This document shows positions 1 through 4,589 of a stretch of 8,137 nt of DNA, one piece after another. The stretch spans positions 1 through 8,137 of the forward strand of contig CAIPWG010000397.1 of the NCBI GenBank assembly GCA_903868655.1, in the 5' to 3' direction. The notes beneath the pieces are model-generated. The model worked only from the letters and a program-made list of their open reading frames with translations, had not been told where the DNA came from and did no database searches. The translations under genes and the position numbers were made by a program. Source of the stretch: an uncultured Sphingomonadales bacterium (GTDB lineage: Bacteria; Pseudomonadota; Alphaproteobacteria; Sphingomonadales; Sphingomonadaceae). Positions within the stretch are counted from its first letter, which is position 1. Each line of letters opens with the position of its first letter.

Positions 1-40
1 GGCTTAACGCTGCCATGGTTAACCCGTTTGGCCATGCGGC

Positions 41-613
41 CTACGCAAAGGCCCGTAGCCAGATATCCAAAGCGCGGAAATGGCAGGCCCAAGTCGGCGC
101 CAAAAACGAAGCAGTACGCTCAATTTGCCGGTTACGATCGGGATGGTTGCCGCAGTATGCGGCAATGGCATCGGCCCAGGCCAGGGTATCGTGTGGATCG
201 CAATAGCGCGGGATATCCCCTGCGATTTCATGGAAAACGGGCAAGTCACTCGCAATCACCGGGACGTGGCGTTGCAAGGCTTCGATTACGGGCAAGCCAA
301 AGCCCTCGACGAAACTGGGCATGAGCAGGGCCCTTGCGCCGTTGAGCCATGCGCAACGGGTGGGGTCATCGCGTTGGCCCAGTTCGAGTACCCGACCATG
401 AACGTGACGCGCCATGTCGAGCAGTGAAAAGGCGTCATTTGCTTCCCAACCGCGTTGGCCGATCACGACCAGATCGGGGCAGGCGTCGCCCATTGTTTCG
501 GCCAGTTTAGCCCATACGCGCAACAGCAAGACATGGTTCTTGCGCGCCTCAATCGTGCCGATGACCACGAACCAGGGCCGAACAGTACAGATGACACAGC
601 TGTGCGGGATCAA
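41..613 (-). pseudogene. GT4-family glycosyltransferase, C-terminal half only (5'-truncated)
   Basis: This is the C-terminal Rossmann domain of a GT4 retaining glycosyltransferase, the half that binds the nucleotide-sugar donor. Counting from a TTG at 613, homology-like sequence begins at residue 12 with RPWFVVIGTIEARKNH; the R24/K25 pair sits where these enzymes contact the donor phosphate. The GT4 E-x7-E motif is complete at residues 103-111 (EGFGLPVIE), and the tail (TWACHF...LDIWL) is also family-like. Full GT4 enzymes are about 350-400 residues; only about 190 are present. The frame stays open upstream only to a TGA at 668-670, no other frame there resembles the acceptor domain, and tRNA-Arg occupies the position where the missing half would fall. 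TTG at 613 is merely the first possible start. I infer a truncated remnant. The alternative, a lone expressed donor domain, seems unlikely because both domains form the active-site cleft. Confidence 0.75.
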
Positions 614-615
614 CG

Positions 616-888
616 GTGGCGCGGCATATGGCGCAACGGGTGCTGGTCGATTTGTACGTCCTGATCGTCAAACTGCGCCATCGTTTCGAATTGATCCGGG
701 ATGCTGACTTGAGCCCCTTTGCGATGCCCCGCCCGCGTATTGTGCTGATCCGTCGCAAGGCTGACCGGAAAATCGAAGTGCGCCGGTATCAAATGCTGCG
801 GGGGTGGCGTCTCACGCTCGCCTTGTGGGGCACCTGGTGGCATTTGCGTTGCTACGCCGGCTCCGCCCTGCCGCGCTGCGACGGTTGA
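616..888 (+). CDS. Small basic hypothetical protein, unrecognised
   Basis: I do not recognise this 90-residue ORF. The reading frame has coding-like composition: roughly three quarters of its codons end in G or C. The first GTG (616) has GGGA six bases upstream, and an ATG (628) has GGTGG eight bases upstream, so either could be the start. The product is strongly basic, with an aliphatic N-terminus (VLVDLYVLIVKLRHRF), an Arg/Lys-rich middle and a Trp-rich stretch near residues 62-73 (RLTLALWGTWWH) that could be amphipathic or membrane-associated. It diverges from the truncated glycosyltransferase, with the two possible starts only 2 nt apart, so its upstream signals would lie inside that gene. 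It sits between the tRNA 3' end and the remnant, a typical place for acquired or scrambled DNA. If it is not a gene, then 614-969 holds nothing I can identify. Confidence 0.35.
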   Translation: MARHMAQRVLVDLYVLIVKLRHRFELIRDADLSPFAMPRPRIVLIRRKADRKIEVRRYQMLRGWRLTLALWGTWWHLRCYAGSALPRCDG

Positions 889-969
889 CGACTGTCGAGG
901 CTTGGCAGGATTATCTCCGGCAGCGTTGATAGCCGGTATGACCAGCAATGTGGGTTGGTGTGAAAAATT

Positions 970-1046
970 TGGCGCGCCCTGCAGGATTCGAACCTGCGGC
1001 CACCGGCTTAGAAGGCTGGTGCTCTATCCAGCTGAGCTAAGGGCGC
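970..1046 (-). tRNA. tRNA-Arg, anticodon UCU (reads AGA/AGG), CCA encoded
   Basis: A full cloverleaf can be drawn on the minus strand. The acceptor stem is GCGCCCT/AGGGCGC, followed by U8-A9, the D-stem GCTC/GAGC with loop AGCTGGATA, the anticodon arm CCAGC-CTTCTAA-GCCGG, a 5-nt variable loop (TGGCC), and the T-arm GCAGG-TTCGAAT-CCTGC. The discriminator is G and the terminal CCA is genomically encoded (970-972), giving 77 nt. The loop places TCT at 34-36, so this is the minor arginine tRNA for AGA/AGG. One defect is visible: position 29 is A opposite C41, an A-C mismatch in the middle of the anticodon stem, where a G would pair. A T5 run (plus-strand A5 at 963-967) directly follows the 3' end and may serve in termination. 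Confidence 0.96.
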
Positions 1047-1056
1047 GCACCGCGAT

Positions 1057-1084
1057 TGCATAGGACGGGTTGGTGTGGCTGCAA
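1057..1084 (-). promoter_or_regulatory. Candidate sigma-70 promoter of tRNA-Arg
   Basis: Reading the minus strand, TTGCAG (1079-1084) and TATGCA (1057-1062) are separated by 16 bp. The stretch between the -10 element and the tRNA 5' end is GC-rich (CGCGGTGC), as is usual for stringently controlled stable-RNA promoters. Initiation would fall a few bases before the mature 5' end at 1046. The promoter lies in the 56-nt gap after the aldolase gene, which runs in the same direction, so read-through from that operon is also possible. Confidence 0.5.
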
Positions 1085-1102
1085 AGGGGTCTTGATCGTT
1101 GC

Positions 1103-1858
1103 TCAATCGCGATACGACGGGTCCTGCGCGTCGAGCATCGATTTGAGATAGTCGAAATGGGCAAAGGCCATGCCGCGATAGGCTTCCCAGCCTTGCGCTG
1201 TGTGTTCGGCCACGGCATCGCTCATCAGCCTGAGAGGTTTGCCGCTGGCATAAGCGCGCAACAGAGTTTCGGCTGCTTTTTCGAAGAAATACAGGTTTTC
1301 CAACGCTTCTGCTACCGTGGCTGCGACGCAGGTCACGCCGTGGTTGGCCATAATCAGCGTGGGGGCCTCGGCCAGCAGGTTGGCGATGCGGATGCCTTCG
1401 TCGTCCTGATCGGCGATGCCGCCGCATTCGGCATCGATAACCGTACGGTTGAAAAACCGTGCGGTGTTCTGATCGATCGGCAACAGCCTGGGGTCGGCCA
1501 GCGTGGTCAGCGTGGTCGCTGCTATCGGATGGCAATGCAGAATCACCCTGGCAGAGGTGACACGGCGATGCGCATTGCCATGGATGCACCAGGCAGAAGC
1601 ATCAGGCGCATCGGTGCGGTGCATGGTTTCCGGATCATCGGCGTTGAGCGCCTGCAGGTCGCTGGCGCGAATGCTGGCGAAGTGTTGCCACTTGCGGTTC
1701 ATCAGAAAGCGCCGACCATCGCTCGACAGCGCGGCGCTGAAATGATTGCCCACCGATTCATGCCAGCCCCATTGCGCGCAGATGCGGAACGCCGCGGCCA
1801 GATCGATCCGCAAGTCGGCCTCGGCAATCGCGTCGGGCAGGGGGTTGTGCGCGTTCAT
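1103..1858 (-). CDS. Class II aldolase/adducin-family protein
   Basis: 251 residues, the usual size of the class II aldolase/adducin fold. Members are divalent-metal (Zn or Mn) aldolases, epimerases or decarboxylases acting on small hydroxy-acid or sugar-phosphate substrates. The metal-binding histidines are visible: H108 and H110 in VILHCHP and H173 in IMANHGV. N38/H39 lie in SVGNHFSA, and WCIHGNAHR (90-98) matches the adducin-like branch, which lacks the catalytic Glu of fuculose-1-phosphate aldolase in that segment. So a classic aldol cleavage should not be assumed. Its ATG overlaps the stop of the upstream dioxygenase by 4 nt (ATGA), implying translational coupling and a shared pathway, possibly cleavage or rearrangement of a hydroxylated product. 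The substrate cannot be told from sequence. AAGGA lies 11 nt before the start. Confidence 0.88.
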   Translation of the reverse strand: MNAHNPLPDAIAEADLRIDLAAAFRICAQWGWHESVGNHFSAALSSDGRRFLMNRKWQHFASIRASDLQALNADDPETMHRTDAPDASAWCIHGNAHRRVTSARVILHCHPIAATTLTTLADPRLLPIDQNTARFFNRTVIDAECGGIADQDDEGIRIANLLAEAPTLIMANHGVTCVAATVAEALENLYFFEKAAETLLRAYASGKPLRLMSDAVAEHTAQGWEAYRGMAFAHFDYLKSMLDAQDPSYRD

Positions 1859-2991
1859 CCGGCAAAGCGTCCTTCGCCAGACAGTTTGCGCCAGCGGCTG
1901 CGCAATTCGCCGCGATCGGTATAAGTGCCGAGCAGATGGCGCTCGCCGCTTTCGGCGACAAAGGCGGAGCGCGCGTGGACAATACGGTGGTTGTCAAACA
2001 CGATGCATTCGCCCGCATTGAGCCTGAACCGCATGACAAAGCGCGGATCCTGCAACAGCCGGCCAAATCGGCAGAAGGCGGGGTAATAGGCATCGAGAAA
2101 GCGCTGATCATGGTCGAACACATCCGCCATGTGCTGACTGATCGTTACTCCCGCGATGTCCCCCTGGTCATCGAGTTCGATCACGCGCTGGCGCGCACGC
2201 ATGTCATAGGCATCGTGTTCGTTGTAAAATGGCACGGTGGTTTCGCACAGCAGCCGGAAATCTTCGGGATGGGTGCGGCGCAATTCAGCGGCCACGGCGG
2301 CGCCGTCGACAAACAGGCTTTCCCCGCCATCGACCGAATTGCGACGACAATGCAGGAATTGCACCCCCGGTGCCAGATCTTCGGCGGGCACATCGGTATG
2401 CAGTTCGAGCGCTTTGGCCGTATATGCCAGATTGTCGGGGTCGATATGCAGTTTCACATCGAAATAAGCCCCGAAAAAGGTGGGCCGGGGAAAGCCAATC
2501 AGATTGGCCGCATCGGTCAGGCCCTGATCGCTGTCGGGCATGCCGGTCAGGATGGCAACGCCGTCGGTAAGCAAGGCGTGAACCCAGTTTTTAAGCGCGA
2601 TGGGGTCGGTGCTAACCGCTTCATAGGCAAACCGCGCCATGGCGGGATAATGATCGGCATACCAGTACCGGCGTGGCAGGACGGCCGGGTCATGACGTGG
2701 TTTGGCCCGCGCCTGCGTGGCCAACCAGCCAAGCGGATAAGTCGAACGGTGGCCCGAACCGGCCCAGACAATCACGAGCGCACTGTCGATGATATCGGCT
2801 TGCGCTGCGCGCGGCGCCGTATCTTCGGCAAAGATGTCATAAACGCGTTCGCGCGTTTCGGGATCGAACGACGAAGCACAATTGTCGCGCAGCCAGTAGT
2901 AATTGAAATATGCACGCGCGCCGTGTTCAAGCGTCACGTCCAGCCCGGTTTCGCGCAAGGTTGGGGCAAGGGCAGCAGCAAGTGTGGCCAT
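1855..2991 (-). CDS. Gamma-butyrobetaine hydroxylase-like TauD/TfdA dioxygenase
   Basis: An Fe(II)/2-oxoglutarate-dependent oxygenase of about 378 residues, close to gamma-butyrobetaine hydroxylases (about 385). The N-terminal domain has the family signature NYYWLRDNC (30-38). The catalytic double-stranded beta-helix carries the iron facial triad H198-x-D200 (ELHTD) and the distal H339 (DNHRIVHAR); R351 (ERHLLGTYTD) is the likely 2-oxoglutarate-binding Arg. The N-terminal zinc site appears degraded: after C38, where relatives carry further cysteines, the sequence reads ASSFDPETRER; H81 remains. I chose the ATG at 2991 because AGGA lies 8 nt upstream; an ATG at 3000 is possible, and the TTG at 3045 is less likely. 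The gene heads a two-gene operon with the class II aldolase. Carnitine synthesis is not supported by the context; hydroxylation of another small carboxylate or quaternary amine is equally possible. Confidence 0.85.
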   Translation of the reverse strand: MATLAAALAPTLRETGLDVTLEHGARAYFNYYWLRDNCASSFDPETRERVYDIFAEDTAPRAAQADIIDSALVIVWAGSGHRSTYPLGWLATQARAKPRHDPAVLPRRYWYADHYPAMARFAYEAVSTDPIALKNWVHALLTDGVAILTGMPDSDQGLTDAANLIGFPRPTFFGAYFDVKLHIDPDNLAYTAKALELHTDVPAEDLAPGVQFLHCRRNSVDGGESLFVDGAAVAAELRRTHPEDFRLLCETTVPFYNEHDAYDMRARQRVIELDDQGDIAGVTISQHMADVFDHDQRFLDAYYPAFCRFGRLLQDPRFVMRFRLNAGECIVFDNHRIVHARSAFVAESGERHLLGTYTDRGELRSRWRKLSGEGRFAG

Positions 2992-3056
2992 GTTCGACAT
3001 CCTGATGAATGCCACTGGGCTACTCCGACCGCACAAGCCGCTCAAGCTTAGAAAAT

Positions 3057-3072
3057 GTTATATCGGTATAAC
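3057..3072. promoter_or_regulatory. Perfect 16-bp palindrome, candidate operator
   Basis: GTTATA-TCGG-TATAAC is an exact 6-4-6 inverted repeat near the middle of the divergent intergenic region. It lies about 66 nt from the dioxygenase start and 70 nt from the transporter start. Its AT-rich arms also read as -10-like TATAAC on both strands, so a repressor bound here could block one or both promoters. No well-matched -35 element sits at the right distance on either strand. The regulator is unknown. Confidence 0.4.
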
Positions 3073-3142
3073 CCCGGCGCGCTGTGAGCGGTTCCCCAAT
3101 TCATGCTTTGCCGCAACCGCGATTTTGATTAGCCTGCGCCAC

Positions 3143-3931
3143 ATGGCCAAAGCACCCCTTTCCCGTATCGACGGCACGTTCAGCGCCCAGCAGCATTTTC
3201 GTTATTTTGATTACACGATGGCTGCATTTGTGGGCATTCTGTTGCTGTCAAATCTGATTGGTGCAGCCAAACTGGCGCAAATAGGTGGCTGGACGTTTGG
3301 CGCTGGGATCCTGTTTTTCCCTATTTCCTATGTGCTTGGCAACGTGCTGACTGAGGTTTACGGTTACGCCCTCGCGCGGCGCTGCGTATGGGTAGGGTTT
3401 TTTGCTCTGCTGTTCATGGCGCTGATGAGCTTTGTCGTGGTGGCCATGCCGCCGTCGCCTGCCTGGGGCTGTGCTTCGAGCGGCGATCCCCAATTTGCAA
3501 ACATTGTTGCCAAGACATCAAAGGGTGCGCTGTGTCAGACGACGTATGAATCGGTGTTTGGCAGCACCTGGCGGATCGTCGCGGCGTCAGTCATCGCGTT
3601 CTGGGCAGGAGAGTTCGTCAATTCGTTTGTTCTGGCGCGGATGAAAGTGTGGACGCAGGGGCGTTGGTTGTTCACGCGCACATGGAGCTCGACCGTATTT
3701 GGTCAGGCGGTGGATAGCGCGCTGTTTTACCCAATTGCGTTTCTCGGTACATGGTCGACAGCCTCAGTCATAACTGTGATGATTACCAACTGGGCGTTCA
3801 AAGTGGCCTGGGAGGTCCTGCTGACCCCATTTACGTATTGGATCGTCGCGTTCCTGAAGCGCCGTGAGGGGGTCGATGTATACGATACCGACACCGATTT
3901 TTCCCCCTTCGCGCGCACAAGAGCCAGCTGA
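3143..3931 (+). CDS. yhhQ: Queuosine precursor transporter (YhhQ/VUT family)
   Basis: An inner-membrane protein of 262 residues with six or so hydrophobic segments. It matches the YhhQ (QPTR) family that imports queuosine precursors such as preQ0/preQ1 for tRNA modification. Family hallmarks are visible: a first helix FVGILLLSNLIGA, then FFPISYVLGNVLTEVYGY (58-75), AGEFVNSFVLARMK (155-168), and the RTWSSTVFGQAVDSALF block (179-195). Homologous regions are continuous from ATG 3143, so the longer upstream frame is not needed; no clear Shine-Dalgarno is seen. An unusual loop at 103-140 contains two cysteines (C110, C131) and looks longer than the equivalent loop in short family members. The tail past 240 is polar. 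No queuosine synthesis gene adjoins it. Its stop is 4 nt from that of the convergent PspC gene. Confidence 0.88.
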   Translation: MAKAPLSRIDGTFSAQQHFRYFDYTMAAFVGILLLSNLIGAAKLAQIGGWTFGAGILFFPISYVLGNVLTEVYGYALARRCVWVGFFALLFMALMSFVVVAMPPSPAWGCASSGDPQFANIVAKTSKGALCQTTYESVFGSTWRIVAASVIAFWAGEFVNSFVLARMKVWTQGRWLFTRTWSSTVFGQAVDSALFYPIAFLGTWSTASVITVMITNWAFKVAWEVLLTPFTYWIVAFLKRREGVDVYDTDTDFSPFARTRAS

Positions 3932-3935
3932 TCCG

Positions 3936-4115
3936 TCAATCCGCGATCAAGGCAATGGCGATGTAAATCAGGATTGCCGAACCGAAACCGGCCAAAGTGC
4001 CGATCACAAAGCCGGCGCGAACCAGCATGGGGTCCCAGCCGAAATGCTGGGCGATGCCGGCGCAGACGCCGAGAAATTTGCCATGGGCGCGGTCGAGGCG
4101 AAAACGGGTTGCCAT
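3936..4115 (-). CDS. PspC-domain small membrane protein
   Basis: 59 residues, essentially a bare PspC domain. A basic N-terminus (MATRFRLDRAHGK) is followed by the PspC signature GVCAGIAQHFGWDPMLVR (16-33) and one hydrophobic C-terminal segment, AGFVIGTLAGFGSAILIYI (34-52), ending in ALIAD. In enterobacteria PspC is a cytoplasmic-membrane sensor that binds PspA under envelope stress; here the extended C-terminal part of the E. coli protein is missing, so only a minimal version is encoded. The ATG at 4115 has GGAG 9 nt upstream. It lies 32 nt downstream of a co-directional 33-residue peptide gene, probably in the same transcript. No pspA, pspB or pspF is present in the window, so a role in a phage-shock-type response is inferred from the domain alone. 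Confidence 0.85.
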   Translation of the reverse strand: MATRFRLDRAHGKFLGVCAGIAQHFGWDPMLVRAGFVIGTLAGFGSAILIYIAIALIAD

Positions 4116-4147
4116 CTTGGAATACTCCACTTTGGGACTGGCTGAAA

Positions 4148-4249
4148 TCAGGCGATGATCTGCGTGGCGCTCAGCGGCACCGTAACGGTTGCCGCCATCA
4201 GCGAAAGCGAAAGGATCAGGGCTGCGGTAAGGTAAGAAAATGTTTTCAT
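4148..4249 (-). CDS. 33-residue hydrophobic peptide, unrecognised
   Basis: A short ORF starting at an ATG with GGAAAG 8 nt upstream. The product begins MKTFSYLTAALILSLSLMAA and ends TVTVPLSATQIIA: one Lys, then a single hydrophobic stretch, then a short polar tail. It looks like a signal peptide with almost nothing after it, or a single-pass membrane peptide. An A-x-A-like site is not clear; PLSA before TQIIA is the nearest candidate for cleavage. It precedes the PspC-domain gene by 32 nt on the same strand. It is far too short for compositional tests; the good ribosome-binding site, the conserved-looking domain neighbour and the sigma-54-like promoter in front are the only support. It could act as a small partner of PspC, comparable in size class to other small Psp proteins, but nothing in the sequence proves this. 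Confidence 0.5.
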   Translation of the reverse strand: MKTFSYLTAALILSLSLMAATVTVPLSATQIIA

Positions 4250-4310
4250 GGTCGTCACTTTCCAGTTTGGTGTGTGCAAACACAGGTTCAATGTGTCTGG
4301 GCTCAGCTTT

Positions 4311-4327
4311 GCACAGGGCGTGCCAAA
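4311..4327 (-). promoter_or_regulatory. Candidate sigma-54 (-24/-12) promoter for the peptide-PspC unit
   Basis: On the minus strand the sequence reads TTGGCACGCCCTGTGCA. Against the sigma-54 consensus TGGCACG-N4-TTGCA it matches all seven bases of the -24 element and four of five of the -12 element (GTGCA instead of TTGCA). The invariant GG (4323-4324) and GC (4311-4312) are exactly ten bases apart. Transcription would begin near 4299, giving a leader of about 50 nt before the peptide ATG. Enterobacterial psp operons are sigma-54/PspF dependent, which makes the match more plausible than a chance hit, but it is unproven. Confidence 0.45.
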
Positions 4328-4337
4328 TGGCGTGAAT

Positions 4338-4377
4338 GGCGCAATTGCGCCGTTCGGGATGGGTTCGCGAACGGCGC
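4338..4377. repeat. Two overlapping, mutually exclusive inverted repeats
   Basis: A 14-bp perfect palindrome, GGCGCAATTGCGCC (4338-4351), shares five bases with a 10-bp perfect inverted repeat, GCGCCGTTCG (4347-4356) and CGAACGGCGC (4368-4377), with an 11-nt loop. In single-stranded nucleic acid only one of the two could form at a time. No T-run follows on either strand, so this is not a simple intrinsic terminator. It may be a protein-binding site just upstream of the sigma-54-like promoter, or a structured leader if transcription starts further upstream. Confidence 0.5.
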
Positions 4378-4384
4378 GCCAGGG

Positions 4385-4414
4385 AAAATGCGCCAAGGGA
4401 TCGTAAAATGCGCC
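4385..4414. repeat. Direct repeat AAAATGCGCC, spaced 20 bp
   Basis: AAAATGCGCC occurs at 4385-4394 and 4405-4414, a start-to-start distance of 20 bp, close to two helical turns, so both copies face the same side of the DNA. Measured leftwards from the predicted sigma-54 start near 4299 they lie about 86-115 bp upstream, a distance typical for enhancer-binding proteins. Confidence 0.55.
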
Positions 4415-4424
4415 GAATATTGGC

Positions 4425-4442
4425 TTTGGACCAATTTGGACC
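4425..4442. repeat. Direct repeat TTTGGACC, spaced 10 bp
   Basis: TTTGGACC occurs at 4425-4432 and again at 4435-4442, one helical turn apart. The first copy is embedded in an inverted repeat ATTGG (4419-4423) / CCAAT (4431-4435). The pair lies 17 bp upstream of the weak rightward -35 candidate and about 150 bp before the rimP start, so it could be an activator site for the rimP operon or part of the regulatory array of the leftward unit. Confidence 0.4.
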
Positions 4443-4458
4443 CTCTGGCGGTTTGTAC

Positions 4459-4487
4459 TTGCCTTTTTGTTCCGCGCTGCCTATTCG
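4459..4487 (+). promoter_or_regulatory. Weak candidate promoter of the rimP-nusA-infB operon
   Basis: TTGCCT (4459-4464) and TATTCG (4482-4487) are separated by 17 bp and would start transcription about 95 nt before the rimP ATG. The -35 fits alphaproteobacterial preference (CTTGxC) but the -10 is poor. Some promoter must lie in this gap because the neighbouring gene on the left is divergent. Confidence 0.3.
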
Positions 4488-4589
4488 CACCATCAATCCC
4501 GACATTGTGAAAGCAAGGTCAGGCTGGCGCCACAGGGCACCGGCACGGCATCGCTTTTGGAAGGTCGCGGAACGGGTTTCGGAGTATCA

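Larger units (their letters stand above)
4250..4589. other. 340-nt divergent intergenic region rich in repeats
   Basis: No convincing gene lies between the peptide/PspC unit and rimP. The region holds a sigma-54-like promoter facing left, two mutually exclusive inverted repeats, two pairs of phased direct repeats, and a weak sigma-70-like promoter facing right; each is listed separately. An open frame at 4336-4593 overlaps the rimP start (ATGA), but its codon composition is not coding-like. A short inverted repeat GTTTG-N7-CAAAC (4265-4281) also falls here, in what would be the leader of the peptide mRNA. Confidence 0.6.

Noticed and set aside
1..35. A possible next gene on the minus strand starting at ATG 33-35 (MAKRVNHGSVK...)
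   Set aside because: Only 11 codons are visible, the ribosome-binding site is weak, and a second ATG (15-17) is equally possible.
595..604. Palindrome CACAGCTGTG at the glycosyltransferase breakpoint
   Set aside because: Ten bases are expected by chance at this density, and there is no second copy or target-site duplication to suggest an insertion scar.
1051..1111. Inverted repeat CGCGATTG (1051-1058) / CAATCGCG (1104-1111) around the tRNA promoter
   Set aside because: The loop of 45 nt is long, one arm overlaps the aldolase stop and there is no T-run, so a terminator is not supported.
1070..1924. A 284-residue plus-strand open frame opposite the aldolase
   Set aside because: It is the antisense shadow of a GC-rich gene; the minus strand has the metal-binding motifs and the ATGA-coupled start.
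1936..3051. A 371-residue plus-strand open frame opposite the dioxygenase
   Set aside because: The minus strand carries HxD, distal His and the N-terminal family signature; the plus frame has no recognisable domain.
3088..3143. A possible preQ1 riboswitch before the queuosine precursor transporter (hairpin GCGGTT...AACCGC at 3088-3120)
   Set aside because: The A-rich segment and the downstream pseudoknot strand of preQ1-I are not present, and the loop is too long; only a plain hairpin is supported.
3932..3935. A bidirectional terminator between the convergent transporter and PspC genes
   Set aside because: Only 4 nt separate the stops and no hairpin with a T-run is visible at either 3' end; the transcripts probably overlap.
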